Shown piece after piece: positions 52,083 through 61,369 of a stretch of 64,000 nucleotides of DNA (position 1 is the first letter of the stretch; every line of letters begins with the position of its first letter). The notes beneath the pieces were generated by a model. The model ran no database searches, was not told the DNA's origin, and worked only from the letters and a program-made list of their open reading frames with translations. The position numbers and the translations under genes were made by a program. The stretch is from Methanoculleus methanifontis. GTDB lineage: Archaea > Halobacteriota > Methanomicrobia > Methanomicrobiales > Methanoculleaceae. The stretch is taken from positions 27,225 to 91,224 of the forward strand of contig NZ_VCYI01000013.1 of NCBI RefSeq assembly GCF_030464365.1, written 5' to 3'.

Positions 52083-53768
52083 ATGGAGAACGATATCGAG
52101 CGCCTGCTCTTTATCTACGCTCTGCAGAACGCGGTGAAGCACAATAGCGCCCCGAAGAGCGGGACGGTCATCGGCACGGTGCTCGGCAAGCACCCCGAGT
52201 TCCGGAGCCGGGCACGCGAGATCGGGCCGCTCGCGGGGAAGGCGGTCGCACAGGTGGCGAAGATGAGCGCGGCGGAGAGGAAGAGCCGGCTCGAAGAGAT
52301 CGCGCCCGAACTCCTTGCGGAACTCACCGAGACGCACGAACACGTCCGGGAACTCCCGGCCCTCGAGGGTGCGGAGAACGGCGTGGTGATGCGGTTTGCG
52401 CCGAACCCGAGTGGGCCGCTGCACCTCGGGCATGCCCGCGCCTCCATCTTGAACGACTACTACGTCAAGCGCTACGGCGGGCGATACGTCCTCCGTGTCG
52501 AGGATACCGATCCAAAACGGGTCGATCCCGAGGCATACGGGATGGTGCTCGAGGACGTCGAGTGGCTGGGGCTCGGGATCACCGATATCGTCTACCAGAG
52601 CGACCGGCTCGAGATCTACTACGATCTCTGCAGGAAACTGATCGAACTCGGCGGCGCCTACGTCTGCGTCTGCGATTCCGAACGGTTCCGCGAACTCAAA
52701 CTCAAGGGGAAGCCGTGTCCCTGCCGGGAGCTGGAGGTGGAGGAGAACCTGGAACTCTGGCAGCAGATGCTCGACGGGGAGTTCTACGAGGGCGACGTGA
52801 CCGTCCGGGTGAAGACGGATCTCGCCCACCCCGACCCGGCGATGCGGGACTACTCCGCGATGCGGATCGTGAACGCGCCGCTCCACCCGCGGGTGGACGC
52901 CACGGTCTTTCCGCTGATGAACTTCTCGGTCGCGGTGGACGACCACCTGCTCGGGATCACTCACGTCATCCGCGGCAAGGACCATATCGCGAACACGCGA
53001 CGCCAGCGCTACATCTTCGACTACTTCAACTGGAAGCCGCCGGTTTACCGCCACTACGGCCGGATGGGGATATCGGGCGTCGTCCTCTCGACGTCGGGGA
53101 TGCGCGAGGGGATCAACAGCGGTCTCTACACCGGCTGGGACGATATCCACCTCGGGACAATGCGGGCGATCGCGCGCCGGGGCATCGAGCCGGAGGCCGT
53201 CCGGAACGCCATGATCGATATCGGGATCGGGGAGACAGACATATCGTTCTCGTGGGAAAACCTCTACTCCCGGAACAAGGAACTCGTCGATCCAAGGGCG
53301 AACCGCTACTTCTTCGTCCCCGACCCAGTCGAGGTGACGGTGGAGGGCGCCCCCCGCCACGAGGCGCACGCGGCCCTGCACCCGAACGATCCCTCCCGGG
53401 GGGTCCGCACCCTTATCGCCGAGGGAGCGATCCTCCTCCCGCGGGCGGATATCGAAGGGCGGAGTATGGTCCGGTTAAAAGACCTCTACAACATCAGGAT
53501 CGCGTGGGACGGCGATACGCCGCGGGTATCCTACGCGGGCGACTCGCTCGAGGAGGCCCGGAGCGAGAAGGCGCCGATCATCCAGTGGCTGCCGGCGGAC
53601 GCGAAACTCCCGTGCACGCTTCTGCGGCAGGACGAGAACCTCGAAGGATTCTGCGAACCGCCGGTTGCCGGGGAGACCGGCAACGTCGTCCAGTTCGAGC
53701 GGATCGGGTTTGCCCGGGTAGACTCGGTCGAGGGCGGCCGGGTGAGCGCGTATTTCGCGCATAGGTGA
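52083..53768 (+). CDS. gltX: Glutamyl-tRNA synthetase (archaeal class I type)
   Basis: 561 residues. The HIGH-type motif is in RFAPNPSGPLHLGHAR and the KMSKS-type loop region is VLSTSGMREG. An archaeal GluRS N-terminal domain (about 1-95) and a beta-barrel anticodon-binding C-terminus are present. Archaeal GluRS usually charges both tRNA-Glu and tRNA-Gln, with an amidotransferase correcting the latter. Starts 4 bases after the prenyl synthase. Confidence 0.96.
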   Translation: MENDIERLLFIYALQNAVKHNSAPKSGTVIGTVLGKHPEFRSRAREIGPLAGKAVAQVAKMSAAERKSRLEEIAPELLAELTETHEHVRELPALEGAENGVVMRFAPNPSGPLHLGHARASILNDYYVKRYGGRYVLRVEDTDPKRVDPEAYGMVLEDVEWLGLGITDIVYQSDRLEIYYDLCRKLIELGGAYVCVCDSERFRELKLKGKPCPCRELEVEENLELWQQMLDGEFYEGDVTVRVKTDLAHPDPAMRDYSAMRIVNAPLHPRVDATVFPLMNFSVAVDDHLLGITHVIRGKDHIANTRRQRYIFDYFNWKPPVYRHYGRMGISGVVLSTSGMREGINSGLYTGWDDIHLGTMRAIARRGIEPEAVRNAMIDIGIGETDISFSWENLYSRNKELVDPRANRYFFVPDPVEVTVEGAPRHEAHAALHPNDPSRGVRTLIAEGAILLPRADIEGRSMVRLKDLYNIRIAWDGDTPRVSYAGDSLEEARSEKAPIIQWLPADAKLPCTLLRQDENLEGFCEPPVAGETGNVVQFERIGFARVDSVEGGRVSAYFAHR

Positions 53769-53940
53769 AGTGGGTTTGCAGTGGGGCCGGACCCCTTCAT
53801 CACACTATTTTTAAGGCGTCCGGCCGTTTCAGTGTCCCTGTACTGTATCCCTCCCGCAGAGTTCGAGATCCCGGGAGATCGGAGCATAAGCGCCGTCAGG
53901 TGCCGAGAGCTGCGGGGGAATTGTTCTTAAATAAATCAGT

Positions 53941-54021
53941 CTTCGCGTTCTTCGCGGCTTCGCGTGAACTAATAGGTGTAGATAACGATGCAACCTCACG
54001 CGAAGAACGCGAAGCCGCGAA
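53941..54021. repeat. Inverted GCGAAG/CTTCGC-rich repeat pair
   Basis: The left arm CTTCGCGTTCTTCGCGGCTT and the right arm CTCACGCGAAGAACGCGAAG are near mirror images around about 27 bases. The same motif is at 26715-26848. It can form a long hairpin. Confidence 0.7.
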
Positions 54022-54263
54022 GGGAAGTTACACCCTGACAACCGATCTTCGCGTTCTTCACGAATCGCACCTTTATTGCACAACCCCCGCCTCATACGAG
54101 CCTGTGCCTTACGCAAGATAGAGGTCATCCCAAAGGGATCTCCGAGCCTCCGGTATAACCTGATCGGAGCCCTGAATTCTCAGACATCCGCCATCTGAGC
54201 CACATCCTGAGTCAGGGGGGGTGAACGGCTTTCCGTTGGATATGCGCCCGGGCGGGGGAGGGT

Positions 54264-54288
54264 CCGGGAGGGGGACACCCCCTCCCGG
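54264..54288 (-). terminator. Perfect 11-bp GC stem-loop downstream of TPR gene
   Basis: CCGGGAGGGGG (54264-54274) and CCCCCTCCCGG (54278-54288) pair around three bases, and AAAACG-like bases lie between it and the TPR stop on the plus strand (TTTT on the template side). It is similar to GGGGGAGACCCCC stretches within elements A and B. Confidence 0.4.
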
Positions 54289-54342
54289 CAACAGCGTTTT
54301 GGGATGACCTCAATAATAGACGCCAGGGAAGACCGCCCGCGC

Positions 54343-54984
54343 TCACCCCCGCTGGATCGCCGCCCTCTCCACACGGCGGGCCAGTTCCCGGAGCACCGTT
54401 CGCGCGAGATCCACGTTGCGGTAGTCCCGTTCCTCGGCCACGTCGCGGATGCAGGCCGGCACCTCAATGACCCGCTCGGCCTCCCGGATCTCAGACGCGA
54501 GCGCCGCGAGATCCCGTCTCTCCCGCATCCGGTCCCGGTGCCAGGCCGCCGACCCCCGTTCCGGGTCGATCGAGAGAACCGCCTCGTAGCATTCTGTCGC
54601 CTCGTCGTAACGGCACATCACCCCGAGCACCCAGCCCCGGCTCTGCCAGGCGAGGACATGCTCCGGGTCAAGCCTGAGCGCTTTATCGCAGCAGGCGACC
54701 GCACCTTCGTGCTCCCCGAGGTGCGCGAGAGCGTAACCCTTCCGCTGCCAGGCCGTCGCGTCGTCGGGATCTATGGCGAGCGCCTTATCAAAACAGGCGG
54801 CTGCCTCGTCGTAGCGGCCGGTCTTGATGAGAGCAAACCCCTTCCGTCTCCAGAGGACGGGATCGTTCGGAGAGAGTTCAAGTGCCTTATCGTAACAGAC
54901 GACCGCTTTGCTGTAGTCCCTGGTGGTGCAGAGAGCCTGACCTCTGTGATACCATCGCCCGGCAACCTCATCTCTAGTCGCCAT
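54343..54984 (-). CDS. Tetratricopeptide repeat protein
   Basis: 213 residues. Four TPR units are visible at about 11-44, 45-78, 79-112 and 113-146, with the pattern W-x-x-x-G-x-A-L ... A-x-x-x-x-x-x-A-L-x-x-x-P (for example AWQRKGYALAHLGEHEGAVA). A charged C-terminal tail (ERVIEVPACIRDVAEER) follows. TPRs mediate protein contact; the partner is unknown. ATG 54984 is chosen, since the longer frame adds an unlikely leader. Confidence 0.88.
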   Translation of the reverse strand: MATRDEVAGRWYHRGQALCTTRDYSKAVVCYDKALELSPNDPVLWRRKGFALIKTGRYDEAAACFDKALAIDPDDATAWQRKGYALAHLGEHEGAVACCDKALRLDPEHVLAWQSRGWVLGVMCRYDEATECYEAVLSIDPERGSAAWHRDRMRERRDLAALASEIREAERVIEVPACIRDVAEERDYRNVDLARTVLRELARRVERAAIQRG

Positions 54985-55066
54985 CGAACCTGAAAGGGGA
55001 GCCAATCCATAAGAAGATAACCCGACCCGGAACGAATAAGACCAGTCGAACGAGAAATAACTGCTT

Positions 55067-55573
55067 ATGGCAGACAGGATTCTTGTTGCCTACGCCACTC
55101 GCTACGGCTCGACCGCGGAAGTGGCGGAGGCGATCGGCGATGAACTCCGGAAAGTCGGCGCAGAAGTCGATGTAAGGCCGGTGGACGAAATTCAGGATCT
55201 CTCCCCGTACCGGGCCGCCGTCATCGGGAGCCCGATATACATGGGGAAATGGCTTCCGGGACCGCAGGTCTTCATCGAGAAGAACCAGCAGCACCTGCGC
55301 ACCATTCCGGTCGCCTACTTCGCCGTGGGGCTCACGGTCACGGACAGAAACCCCGAGATCCTCAAGAAGGCGGAAGCATCGATGGACGCGGTCAGGCTGC
55401 TCGTCAACCCGGTGGAGGTCGGCATCTTTCCGGGCAGGCTGGAGAGCAGCGGCCTCTCCTTCACTGACCGCACCATCGTCAAGATGATCCGGGCAAAGAC
55501 CGGAGACTTCCGCAACTGGGGGGCCGTCCGCGCCTGGGCGCAGGCGGTGAACCAGAAGATCGCAGCGGCGTGA
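55067..55573 (+). CDS. Flavodoxin-domain protein (protoporphyrinogen oxidase-like)
   Basis: 168 residues. The flavodoxin start ILVAYATRYGSTAEVAEAI is the FMN phosphate loop. IGSPIYMGKWLPG and AYFAVGLT follow. Long-chain-type HemG proteins have this layout, but without heme genes nearby only electron transfer through FMN can be claimed. Confidence 0.87.
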   Translation: MADRILVAYATRYGSTAEVAEAIGDELRKVGAEVDVRPVDEIQDLSPYRAAVIGSPIYMGKWLPGPQVFIEKNQQHLRTIPVAYFAVGLTVTDRNPEILKKAEASMDAVRLLVNPVEVGIFPGRLESSGLSFTDRTIVKMIRAKTGDFRNWGAVRAWAQAVNQKIAAA

Positions 55574-55756
55574 CCTGCCGCCGTCCCATTTTTGATCGAA
55601 CGAACGGGCACTTCTTCCCGCGAAACGAGAGCCGTTGCGGCAACCCCCGGAGAACAGACGAGGATGTCGACAACAGAGTATGAATGAAAACGGCATGAAA
55701 TCTGGTGCCGCTCATGAGATACCATTAAATAGCACTATTTCATATCACTGCACACC

Positions 55757-57091
55757 ATGACCCTGATAAGGGCCTATCCAGGCCCTATATTTAAAAATAG
55801 TCACCTAAACCGTTCAAAAACGTCAGGGCGCCGGGAGATCGGGAAGATCCTGGTGTGCCTCATCACGCTCTGCCTCATCACCGGGATGGGGCAGGCGCAC
55901 AATCTGGACAACGCCACCGGTACGTCGCAGGACGCAGTGCAGGTCGGGACAAAACTCTATCTTCACGCCGGAGACGGGGGAGGAACAACATCAGCGGGCG
56001 GATCCGGCGGTGGAGGTTCTTGCAACGCCGTCCTGCTCTGGACCGCTACGCTCCCTGACACCGTAACGGCGGTTGATATGCGGCCCGACGGGGCCGTTGT
56101 GGTGGCCGGAACCGCCGACGGGAACGTCACCCTCTTTAACAGCAGCGGCACCACGCTCTGGGCGGTGCCGTCCGGAGGTCCAGTCAGTGCGGTCGGGATC
56201 GCCGACGACGGGAACAGCATCGTGGCGGGAACCGGGGACCGGCTCATGATGCTTGATGCGGCCGGCCGCATCGTCTGGACGGTGGACGCCAGGAGCAGGG
56301 TGCTGGGAGCCGGGATATCCCCGGACGGAGACCGTTGCGCCGCAGGGACCGTCGCGGGAGACCTCCTCGTCACCGACAACCGGGGAGGAATCCTCCAGGA
56401 GATTCCGTTCGGGAGCGCGGTCAACACCGTCGCGGCAGGTTCTGACGGCGCGCTTATTGCGGCCGGAACCGAGAACGGCACGATCCGTCTCCTGGACGCC
56501 GAAGGCGACGTGCTCTGGACGCACGATGCAGGAAGCCCCGTACTGAGCGTCTCGATGACCGGCGACGGAATCGTCATCGGTGCCGGAACCGGCGACGGCG
56601 CGGTCGTCATGCTGGACGGCGAAGGGCAGGGAGACCCCGTATGGACGGCAGCGAGCGCGGCGAACACGGTTCACCTCGATGCCGACGGCTCCGCGCTCGG
56701 CGCCGGGACAGGTGGCGGGTACGCATACCTGATGGACGGCACCGGGATCAAGACCTGGCAGTACGGCAGGATGAAGACCCTTGATGGGGAGAACCGCGCT
56801 GTCACCGGGATTGCGCTCTCATCGTCGGCCGACTACCTGGTGATCGGCTCCGATAACCGGAACGTCTACTACTTCGCGTTCACCTCCCGGCTCCCGCCGA
56901 CCGTGATGAAAGAGACAGAACCGGTCAACCCGTCCTCTGCAGAAGCGGCGCCCGCTGTCACGAGAACGAGTCCCGCGTCCGTCGGTGCCGTCGCCGAGGC
57001 CCTGACGCCGCAGGAGGCGCCCGGGTTCTGCGTCGCCGCCTGTCTCGGGGCCGTAGCGATCGCCGCTGCCTCGCGGCGCAAAGGCCGGTAA
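55757..57091 (+). CDS. Beta-propeller (PQQ/WD40-like) surface protein with PGF-type C-terminus
   Basis: 444 residues. Seven or eight repeats of the kind AVDMRPDGAVVVAGTADGNVTLFN and SVSMTGDGIVIGAGTGDGAVVMLDG build a beta-propeller. A hydrophobic segment (IGKILVCLITLCLITGMGQA) near residue 30 is the signal peptide. The C-terminus EAPGFCVAACLGAVAIAAASR resembles the PGF-CTERM sorting segment cut by archaeosortase, which gives lipid anchoring. A TATA-like box (ttaaatagcac) lies about 30 bases upstream of the ATG, suggesting almost no leader. Ligand unknown. Confidence 0.75.
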   Translation: MTLIRAYPGPIFKNSHLNRSKTSGRREIGKILVCLITLCLITGMGQAHNLDNATGTSQDAVQVGTKLYLHAGDGGGTTSAGGSGGGGSCNAVLLWTATLPDTVTAVDMRPDGAVVVAGTADGNVTLFNSSGTTLWAVPSGGPVSAVGIADDGNSIVAGTGDRLMMLDAAGRIVWTVDARSRVLGAGISPDGDRCAAGTVAGDLLVTDNRGGILQEIPFGSAVNTVAAGSDGALIAAGTENGTIRLLDAEGDVLWTHDAGSPVLSVSMTGDGIVIGAGTGDGAVVMLDGEGQGDPVWTAASAANTVHLDADGSALGAGTGGGYAYLMDGTGIKTWQYGRMKTLDGENRAVTGIALSSSADYLVIGSDNRNVYYFAFTSRLPPTVMKETEPVNPSSAEAAPAVTRTSPASVGAVAEALTPQEAPGFCVAACLGAVAIAAASRRKGR

Positions 57092-57212
57092 CGCGATCGC
57101 AAGCAGATCGCAGAACCTCCCATTCTTCTTTTATCGATCCGGTTCCTGCAGGCCGCACGAAAAAGTGCTTATAGGACGGCCGCGCACCTATAAAAACCAT
57201 AAGGTGAACCGG

Positions 57213-58730
57213 GTGAACAAATACTCTTTCGTAGCCAGAATGCCCGACAAACCGGGCGCGCTGCACCGCGCGGCCGAGATCGTCAAGTCGTATACGGGCA
57301 ACATCATCCGTATCCAGTACGACCGCCGGATCGATCCTGCCACGGTCTTTTTTGAGGTGACCGCCACACCGGAGAGTTACTCCCGGATGAAGGAAGACCT
57401 CCATGCAATCGGCTACCTTCAGGAATCCCTGCCCACGCTCGGGTTCCTCAAATTCTCCGTATACCTCCCCCACGAACCCGGCTCCCTCTTCGACCTCCTC
57501 ACCTACATCACCGGGACGGGGGCAAACATCGCTTACATCGACTTCGATGACCGAAGGTCTGACCCAGGGAGAGTCACCATCAGTTTAAACGTCAACGAGA
57601 CCGCGATCGTCGAGAGCCTGCTCGACCGGCTGAAATCCCGTTACCGGCTCGAGATCCTGGAATACGACACCACCGGCGAGAAACTCGACGACACCGTCTT
57701 CTACGTCCGGTTCGCCCAGGCGGTGCGGGGGCTGATCGGGACGGCGGAGGACGAGTTCCTGCTCTCGCTCCTGCAAGACGTCAACCACATCGTCCAGGAA
57801 CTCAACAGCCTCGGCCAGGACCCAAAGGAGGTCTTCGAGTGGATTCTGTGCACGGGAAGGACGCTCCGGAATACAACGGGAGAGGGGTTCTACGCGGACG
57901 TCCAGCGCATCAGCCTCGCCGACGACGTCGAGGTCTTCTGCTTCCAGATGCCGGGCGGCGGGAACATCTTTCTGCTCCGCGCTCCGGACGAGACCGTGAT
58001 GATCGATACCGGGTACGGGATATACCACGAGGACGCCGTGCGGATGTTCCAGCACTACGGGCTCGGGGATCCGGGGAAGATCCGGAGGATCTACATCACC
58101 CACGCCGATGCCGACCACTGCGGGGCGGGCGGGTTTTTTGAAGCGAAAGCGTATACGCACACCGGGTCGCTCGAGATCATCCGCCGGGCGAACCGGGCAT
58201 ACGGGTCGCGCAGCGAGTCCTCGATCCTCGAAGAGGTCTACACGACCGTCATCAACCTCTTCTCACACTTCACGCCGCCCGAGGACCCTGAAGTCTTCGC
58301 GCCGGAGAGGACCGGGATGCGCTCGATCTTTCCCGTCATTGCACGCTTTACCGTCCACGACCTCGAGTTCGAGGTGCTGGAATCTCTCGGCGGGCACATG
58401 CACGGCCAGGTCTACCTCTTCTGCCCCACGCACGGGATCATCTTCACCGCCGACACGCTGATCAACTTCGCGAGCCTCGATGAGGCGCGGAAACGCTACA
58501 ACTCGCTCGCCGACTTCCTGGTGACCTCGGTCAACGTCGACAGCGATTGCGCCAAAAGAGAGAGGAAGGCGCTGCTCGAACTGATCCGGGACATGGACGA
58601 AGAACTCACCCCGGCCGGACGGCGATGCCTGGTCGCGTGCGGTCACGGCGCCGTCTCAGTCCTCGAAGATGGGAGACTGGAAGCGATCGGGCCCGTCGAG
58701 CGCTACCGGGCAAAAGAGGCAGAAGGTTAG
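57213..58730 (+). CDS. Fusion of two ACT-like domains and a metallo-beta-lactamase-fold domain
   Basis: About 505 residues from GTG 57213, with AAGGTGA 5 bases before. Two ACT-like domains are seen at about 3-75 (MPDKPGALHRAAEI) and 82-155 (LPHEPGSLFDLLTYI). A middle region leads to the MBL fold: MIDTGYG, ITHADADHCGAGG, SLGGHMHGQVYLF, and VACGHGAVSV. ACT domains bind small ligands such as amino acids, so a ligand-regulated hydrolase is expected. GTG at 57204 or 57165 would also be in frame. It converges with the APC permease by 4 bases. Confidence 0.83.
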   Translation: MNKYSFVARMPDKPGALHRAAEIVKSYTGNIIRIQYDRRIDPATVFFEVTATPESYSRMKEDLHAIGYLQESLPTLGFLKFSVYLPHEPGSLFDLLTYITGTGANIAYIDFDDRRSDPGRVTISLNVNETAIVESLLDRLKSRYRLEILEYDTTGEKLDDTVFYVRFAQAVRGLIGTAEDEFLLSLLQDVNHIVQELNSLGQDPKEVFEWILCTGRTLRNTTGEGFYADVQRISLADDVEVFCFQMPGGGNIFLLRAPDETVMIDTGYGIYHEDAVRMFQHYGLGDPGKIRRIYITHADADHCGAGGFFEAKAYTHTGSLEIIRRANRAYGSRSESSILEEVYTTVINLFSHFTPPEDPEVFAPERTGMRSIFPVIARFTVHDLEFEVLESLGGHMHGQVYLFCPTHGIIFTADTLINFASLDEARKRYNSLADFLVTSVNVDSDCAKRERKALLELIRDMDEELTPAGRRCLVACGHGAVSVLEDGRLEAIGPVERYRAKEAEG

Positions 58731-60037
58731 GCGGCGGCCGACCGCCGCTCCCCGACCAGGGCGATCGCCGCACCGACAACGACCACGATCCCGCCGACGA
58801 GCAGCACCAGGAGTTCCAGCTGGGCGAGGAGGAGGAACGTCGAGGCGATACCGAGGACCGGGATGACCGGGAGCCTGCCGATGCTGCCCGGTATCCGGAA
58901 CGGCCGGTCGGCATCCGGCGCACGGTAGCGGAGCAGGATAACGGCTGCATTGATGACGACGAACGTCACGAAGAGCGTGAAGTTCGTGACGTTCGCGACG
59001 AAGTCGATCTCGCCGGCGAAGAGGAACGCGACGGAGGCAAGCAGAACGGCAACGATGGCCGTCCAGGGCGTCCGTGTCCGGGGGTGCACCCGGGCGAGAA
59101 TCGGCGGGAGCGAGAAGGAGGATGCCATCCCGTAGATGATCCGGGACGACGCCATCATCATCAGGAGAGCGGTGTTCGCCGTGGCGAAGAGGGCGATGAC
59201 TGAGATGAGGGTGAACGCCGCGGGGCCGAGGGCGACGGCGGCGACGTCGGCAAACGGTGCCCGTGAGGCGGCGAGCTGCTCCCACCCGACGACCGAGACG
59301 GCGGCGAGGGAGACCAGGATGTAGAGGAGGACGGAGACGGCGAGCGCGATCACCAGGGCGATGGGGATGGTTCGTTCCGGGTTTCTGGTCTCCTCCGAGA
59401 GTTTGACCATCTCCTCAAACCCCATGTAGGCGAAGAAGACGAGGGCGGAGGCCTGCAGGAGGCCCGAAACCCCGAGCGGCATCTCGAAATAGTCCACCCG
59501 CCCGAGGTGCGGGAGGCCGATCAGGATGACCATGACGATACCGCCTACCTCGATGAGGGTCATGGCGATGGCGGCCCGGGCGGTCTCCTTGATGCCGTAG
59601 AAGAGGATCCCGGCAAGGACGAGGAGGATCAGGATGGCGGAGGGGACGCGCGGGAAACCGACGAGATCCGAGAAGTAGCCGGCAAACCCGAGCGAGACGG
59701 TTGCGGCCCCGAGGATGCCGGAGAAGATGATCAACCACCCGACGACGAACGCAAGTCTCCTCCCGAAGGCGTTTCGGACGTACTCGAACTCAGCGCTCGC
59801 ACGGGGGTACATCGACGAGAGTTCGGCGTAACCGAGTGCGCTGAACGCGGCGATGGTGGCGGCGACGGCGAAGGTCAGCCAGACGGCGTTTCCGGCCATG
59901 CCGGCCGCTTCCCCGAGCAGGGCGTAGATCCCGGCCCCGAGGATGATCCCGATGCCCGAGAGGGTGACCGCAGGCAGCCCGAGCTCGCGCCGGAGTTTCG
60001 TTCCGGGAGCCGGGGCGCCCCGATCCTCGTTCGGCAT
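58727..60037 (-). CDS. APC-family amino acid/polyamine permease
   Basis: 436 residues, about twelve hydrophobic helices. The first helix (GIGIILGAGIYALLGEAAG) has the unwound G-x-G-I substrate segment. YAELSSMYPRASAEFEYV and FFAYMGFEEMVKLSEETRNP are APC motifs. It imports or exchanges amino acids or related compounds. ATG 60037 is preferred to a frame that adds a cysteine-rich leader. Confidence 0.92.
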   Translation of the reverse strand: MPNEDRGAPAPGTKLRRELGLPAVTLSGIGIILGAGIYALLGEAAGMAGNAVWLTFAVAATIAAFSALGYAELSSMYPRASAEFEYVRNAFGRRLAFVVGWLIIFSGILGAATVSLGFAGYFSDLVGFPRVPSAILILLVLAGILFYGIKETARAAIAMTLIEVGGIVMVILIGLPHLGRVDYFEMPLGVSGLLQASALVFFAYMGFEEMVKLSEETRNPERTIPIALVIALAVSVLLYILVSLAAVSVVGWEQLAASRAPFADVAAVALGPAAFTLISVIALFATANTALLMMMASSRIIYGMASSFSLPPILARVHPRTRTPWTAIVAVLLASVAFLFAGEIDFVANVTNFTLFVTFVVINAAVILLRYRAPDADRPFRIPGSIGRLPVIPVLGIASTFLLLAQLELLVLLVGGIVVVVGAAIALVGERRSAAA

Positions 60038-60167
60038 ATACAATCCTATGCACCTGTAGCATTTATGGATATCCGGCAACGATTACCGGGTATCGGCACG
60101 ATATGCCGTAAAACCGGATGCATTGTTGCCGGGAAGCAAGGAGAGGCAGCGGGACGGGGCTCCACAT

Positions 60168-60180
60168 AACGTATATATAC
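60168..60180 (+). promoter_or_regulatory. TATA-like box upstream of first hemerythrin
   Basis: aacgtatatatac sits about 50 bases upstream of the hemerythrin start, in a GC-rich context. The divergent permease start is also within 140 bases. Confidence 0.45.
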
Positions 60181-60229
60181 CTGTCTTGCCCCTCATGGCT
60201 TTCCTGCAAGAGCAGGGGGAAGTGAATCG

Positions 60230-60679
60230 ATGGCACAGAGCGTTATCGACATCCTGAAACAGGAGCACGAAATGGTGCTCTCGCAACTCTCGGAACTTTC
60301 GAGCAAGGGCACGAGCAACCGGGAGCAGAAGTACAACACCTTAAAGGAGAACCTCATACCGCACATGATCGGAGAAGAGCAGGCCGTATACCCGAAACTG
60401 ATGGAGTCGGGGATGCAGAAGATGGCCCTCGAGTCGATCGAGGAGCATAACGCGGTCAAGACGCTGCTATCCCAGCTCGACAGCGCGTCCACGTCAAAAG
60501 AGGATGTCTGGGTGGCGAAGATAACGGTGATCCAGGAGAACGTGGAACACCACATCAGCGAGGAGGAGGAGCATATCTTCCCCGAGATGCAGCAGAAGAT
60601 GAGCAGCAACGATCTCTCGAGTCTCGGCAGCAGTTACGAAGAGGCAAAGAAGAGCGCGCTCCCTGTTGCGGCACGCTGA
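60230..60679 (+). CDS. Hemerythrin-like protein 1
   Basis: 149 residues, a four-helix bundle. Iron ligands are seen as EHEMV near residue 13, HMIGEEQAVYP near 45, EEHN near 72 and HHISEEEEHIFPEM near 102. Hemerythrin proteins bind O2 or NO at a di-iron site and protect anaerobes against oxygen. Followed by a T-run terminator. A second copy is next. Confidence 0.85.
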   Translation: MAQSVIDILKQEHEMVLSQLSELSSKGTSNREQKYNTLKENLIPHMIGEEQAVYPKLMESGMQKMALESIEEHNAVKTLLSQLDSASTSKEDVWVAKITVIQENVEHHISEEEEHIFPEMQQKMSSNDLSSLGSSYEEAKKSALPVAAR

Positions 60680-60709
60680 GCACTCCGGGCGAGGGCGCTG
60701 ACACCTCTC

Positions 60710-60717
60710 TTTTTTTT
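60710..60717 (+). terminator. T-run terminator after hemerythrin 1
   Basis: Eight T in a row about 30 bases after the stop, in a GC-rich setting. Confidence 0.5.
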
Positions 60718-60784
60718 GCCGGGATCGTCCGGGCGAAATCGTTAAGTTCCTCATCCGCTATTCTCTCCCAGACGGAGAACGTGT

Positions 60785-61222
60785 ATGCCGCAGATTCTTG
60801 AACTGATCCGGGAGGATCACGATCTCATCAGGGGGCTCTTCGACGAACTCGAGAGCAACCCCGAGACCCGGGACGTCCGGTGCATCACGCTGCGGCGGGA
60901 ACTGCCCGGCCACATGTACGCGGAGGAGGCTACCCTCTATACGCATCTCCGGGACAGGGTTCCGGGGGAGATACGGCAGTCGCTCGACGAGCATACCGGG
61001 GTCAAGGAGACACTTACGCGGTTCGAGAAGATTCCCTTGAGGGACGACGCCTGGATGCCGGCGCTCGTCGATCTCCGGGAGCGGGTCGAGGCCCACTTCG
61101 CCTCGGAAGAGGGCGAGGTCTTCGCCCTGGCGGAGGAGCACCTCGACAGGGGTGATCTGTTCGCGCTCAGCGAGAGGTTTGAGCGGGAGAAGGTGGCGGC
61201 GGCACGGTACGTTACGGTGTGA
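60785..61222 (+). CDS. Hemerythrin-like protein 2
   Basis: 145 residues. Ligands: EDHDLI near residue 10, HMYAEEATLY near 43, EHTGVKE near 69 and HFASEEGEVF near 103. Sequence differs clearly from copy 1 although order and spacing agree. It has its own terminator-separated start, so expression may differ. Confidence 0.85.
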   Translation: MPQILELIREDHDLIRGLFDELESNPETRDVRCITLRRELPGHMYAEEATLYTHLRDRVPGEIRQSLDEHTGVKETLTRFEKIPLRDDAWMPALVDLRERVEAHFASEEGEVFALAEEHLDRGDLFALSERFEREKVAAARYVTV

Positions 61223-61369
61223 TGCACACTGTCCGCATTACCGGGGTACCCGGCACCCCTTTTGTTCCCACAAATGCCGCCCACCACATAAAATAAACCC
61301 CCTTGATTTTTACCATCAGTAAACATGAGGACGTAAACATTATCGGTGCGGAAGTCAGACAGACCATTA

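Larger units (their letters stand above)
53769..54342. repeat. Gap with GCGAAG-type palindromic repeats and an 11-bp stem-loop
   Basis: About 570 bases without a supported gene. Inverted GCGAAG-rich arms lie at 53941-53967 and 53994-54021. A perfect 11-bp stem-loop CCGGGAGGGGG-ACA-CCCCCTCCCGG is at 54264-54288. A weak AT block (atttttaaggcg) follows GltX. Confidence 0.6.

Noticed and set aside
61346..61369. GTG start of FwdDB
   Set aside because: The extra eight residues are not part of the FwdD fold; the ATG at 61370 begins the MNVLITSGRTI strand.
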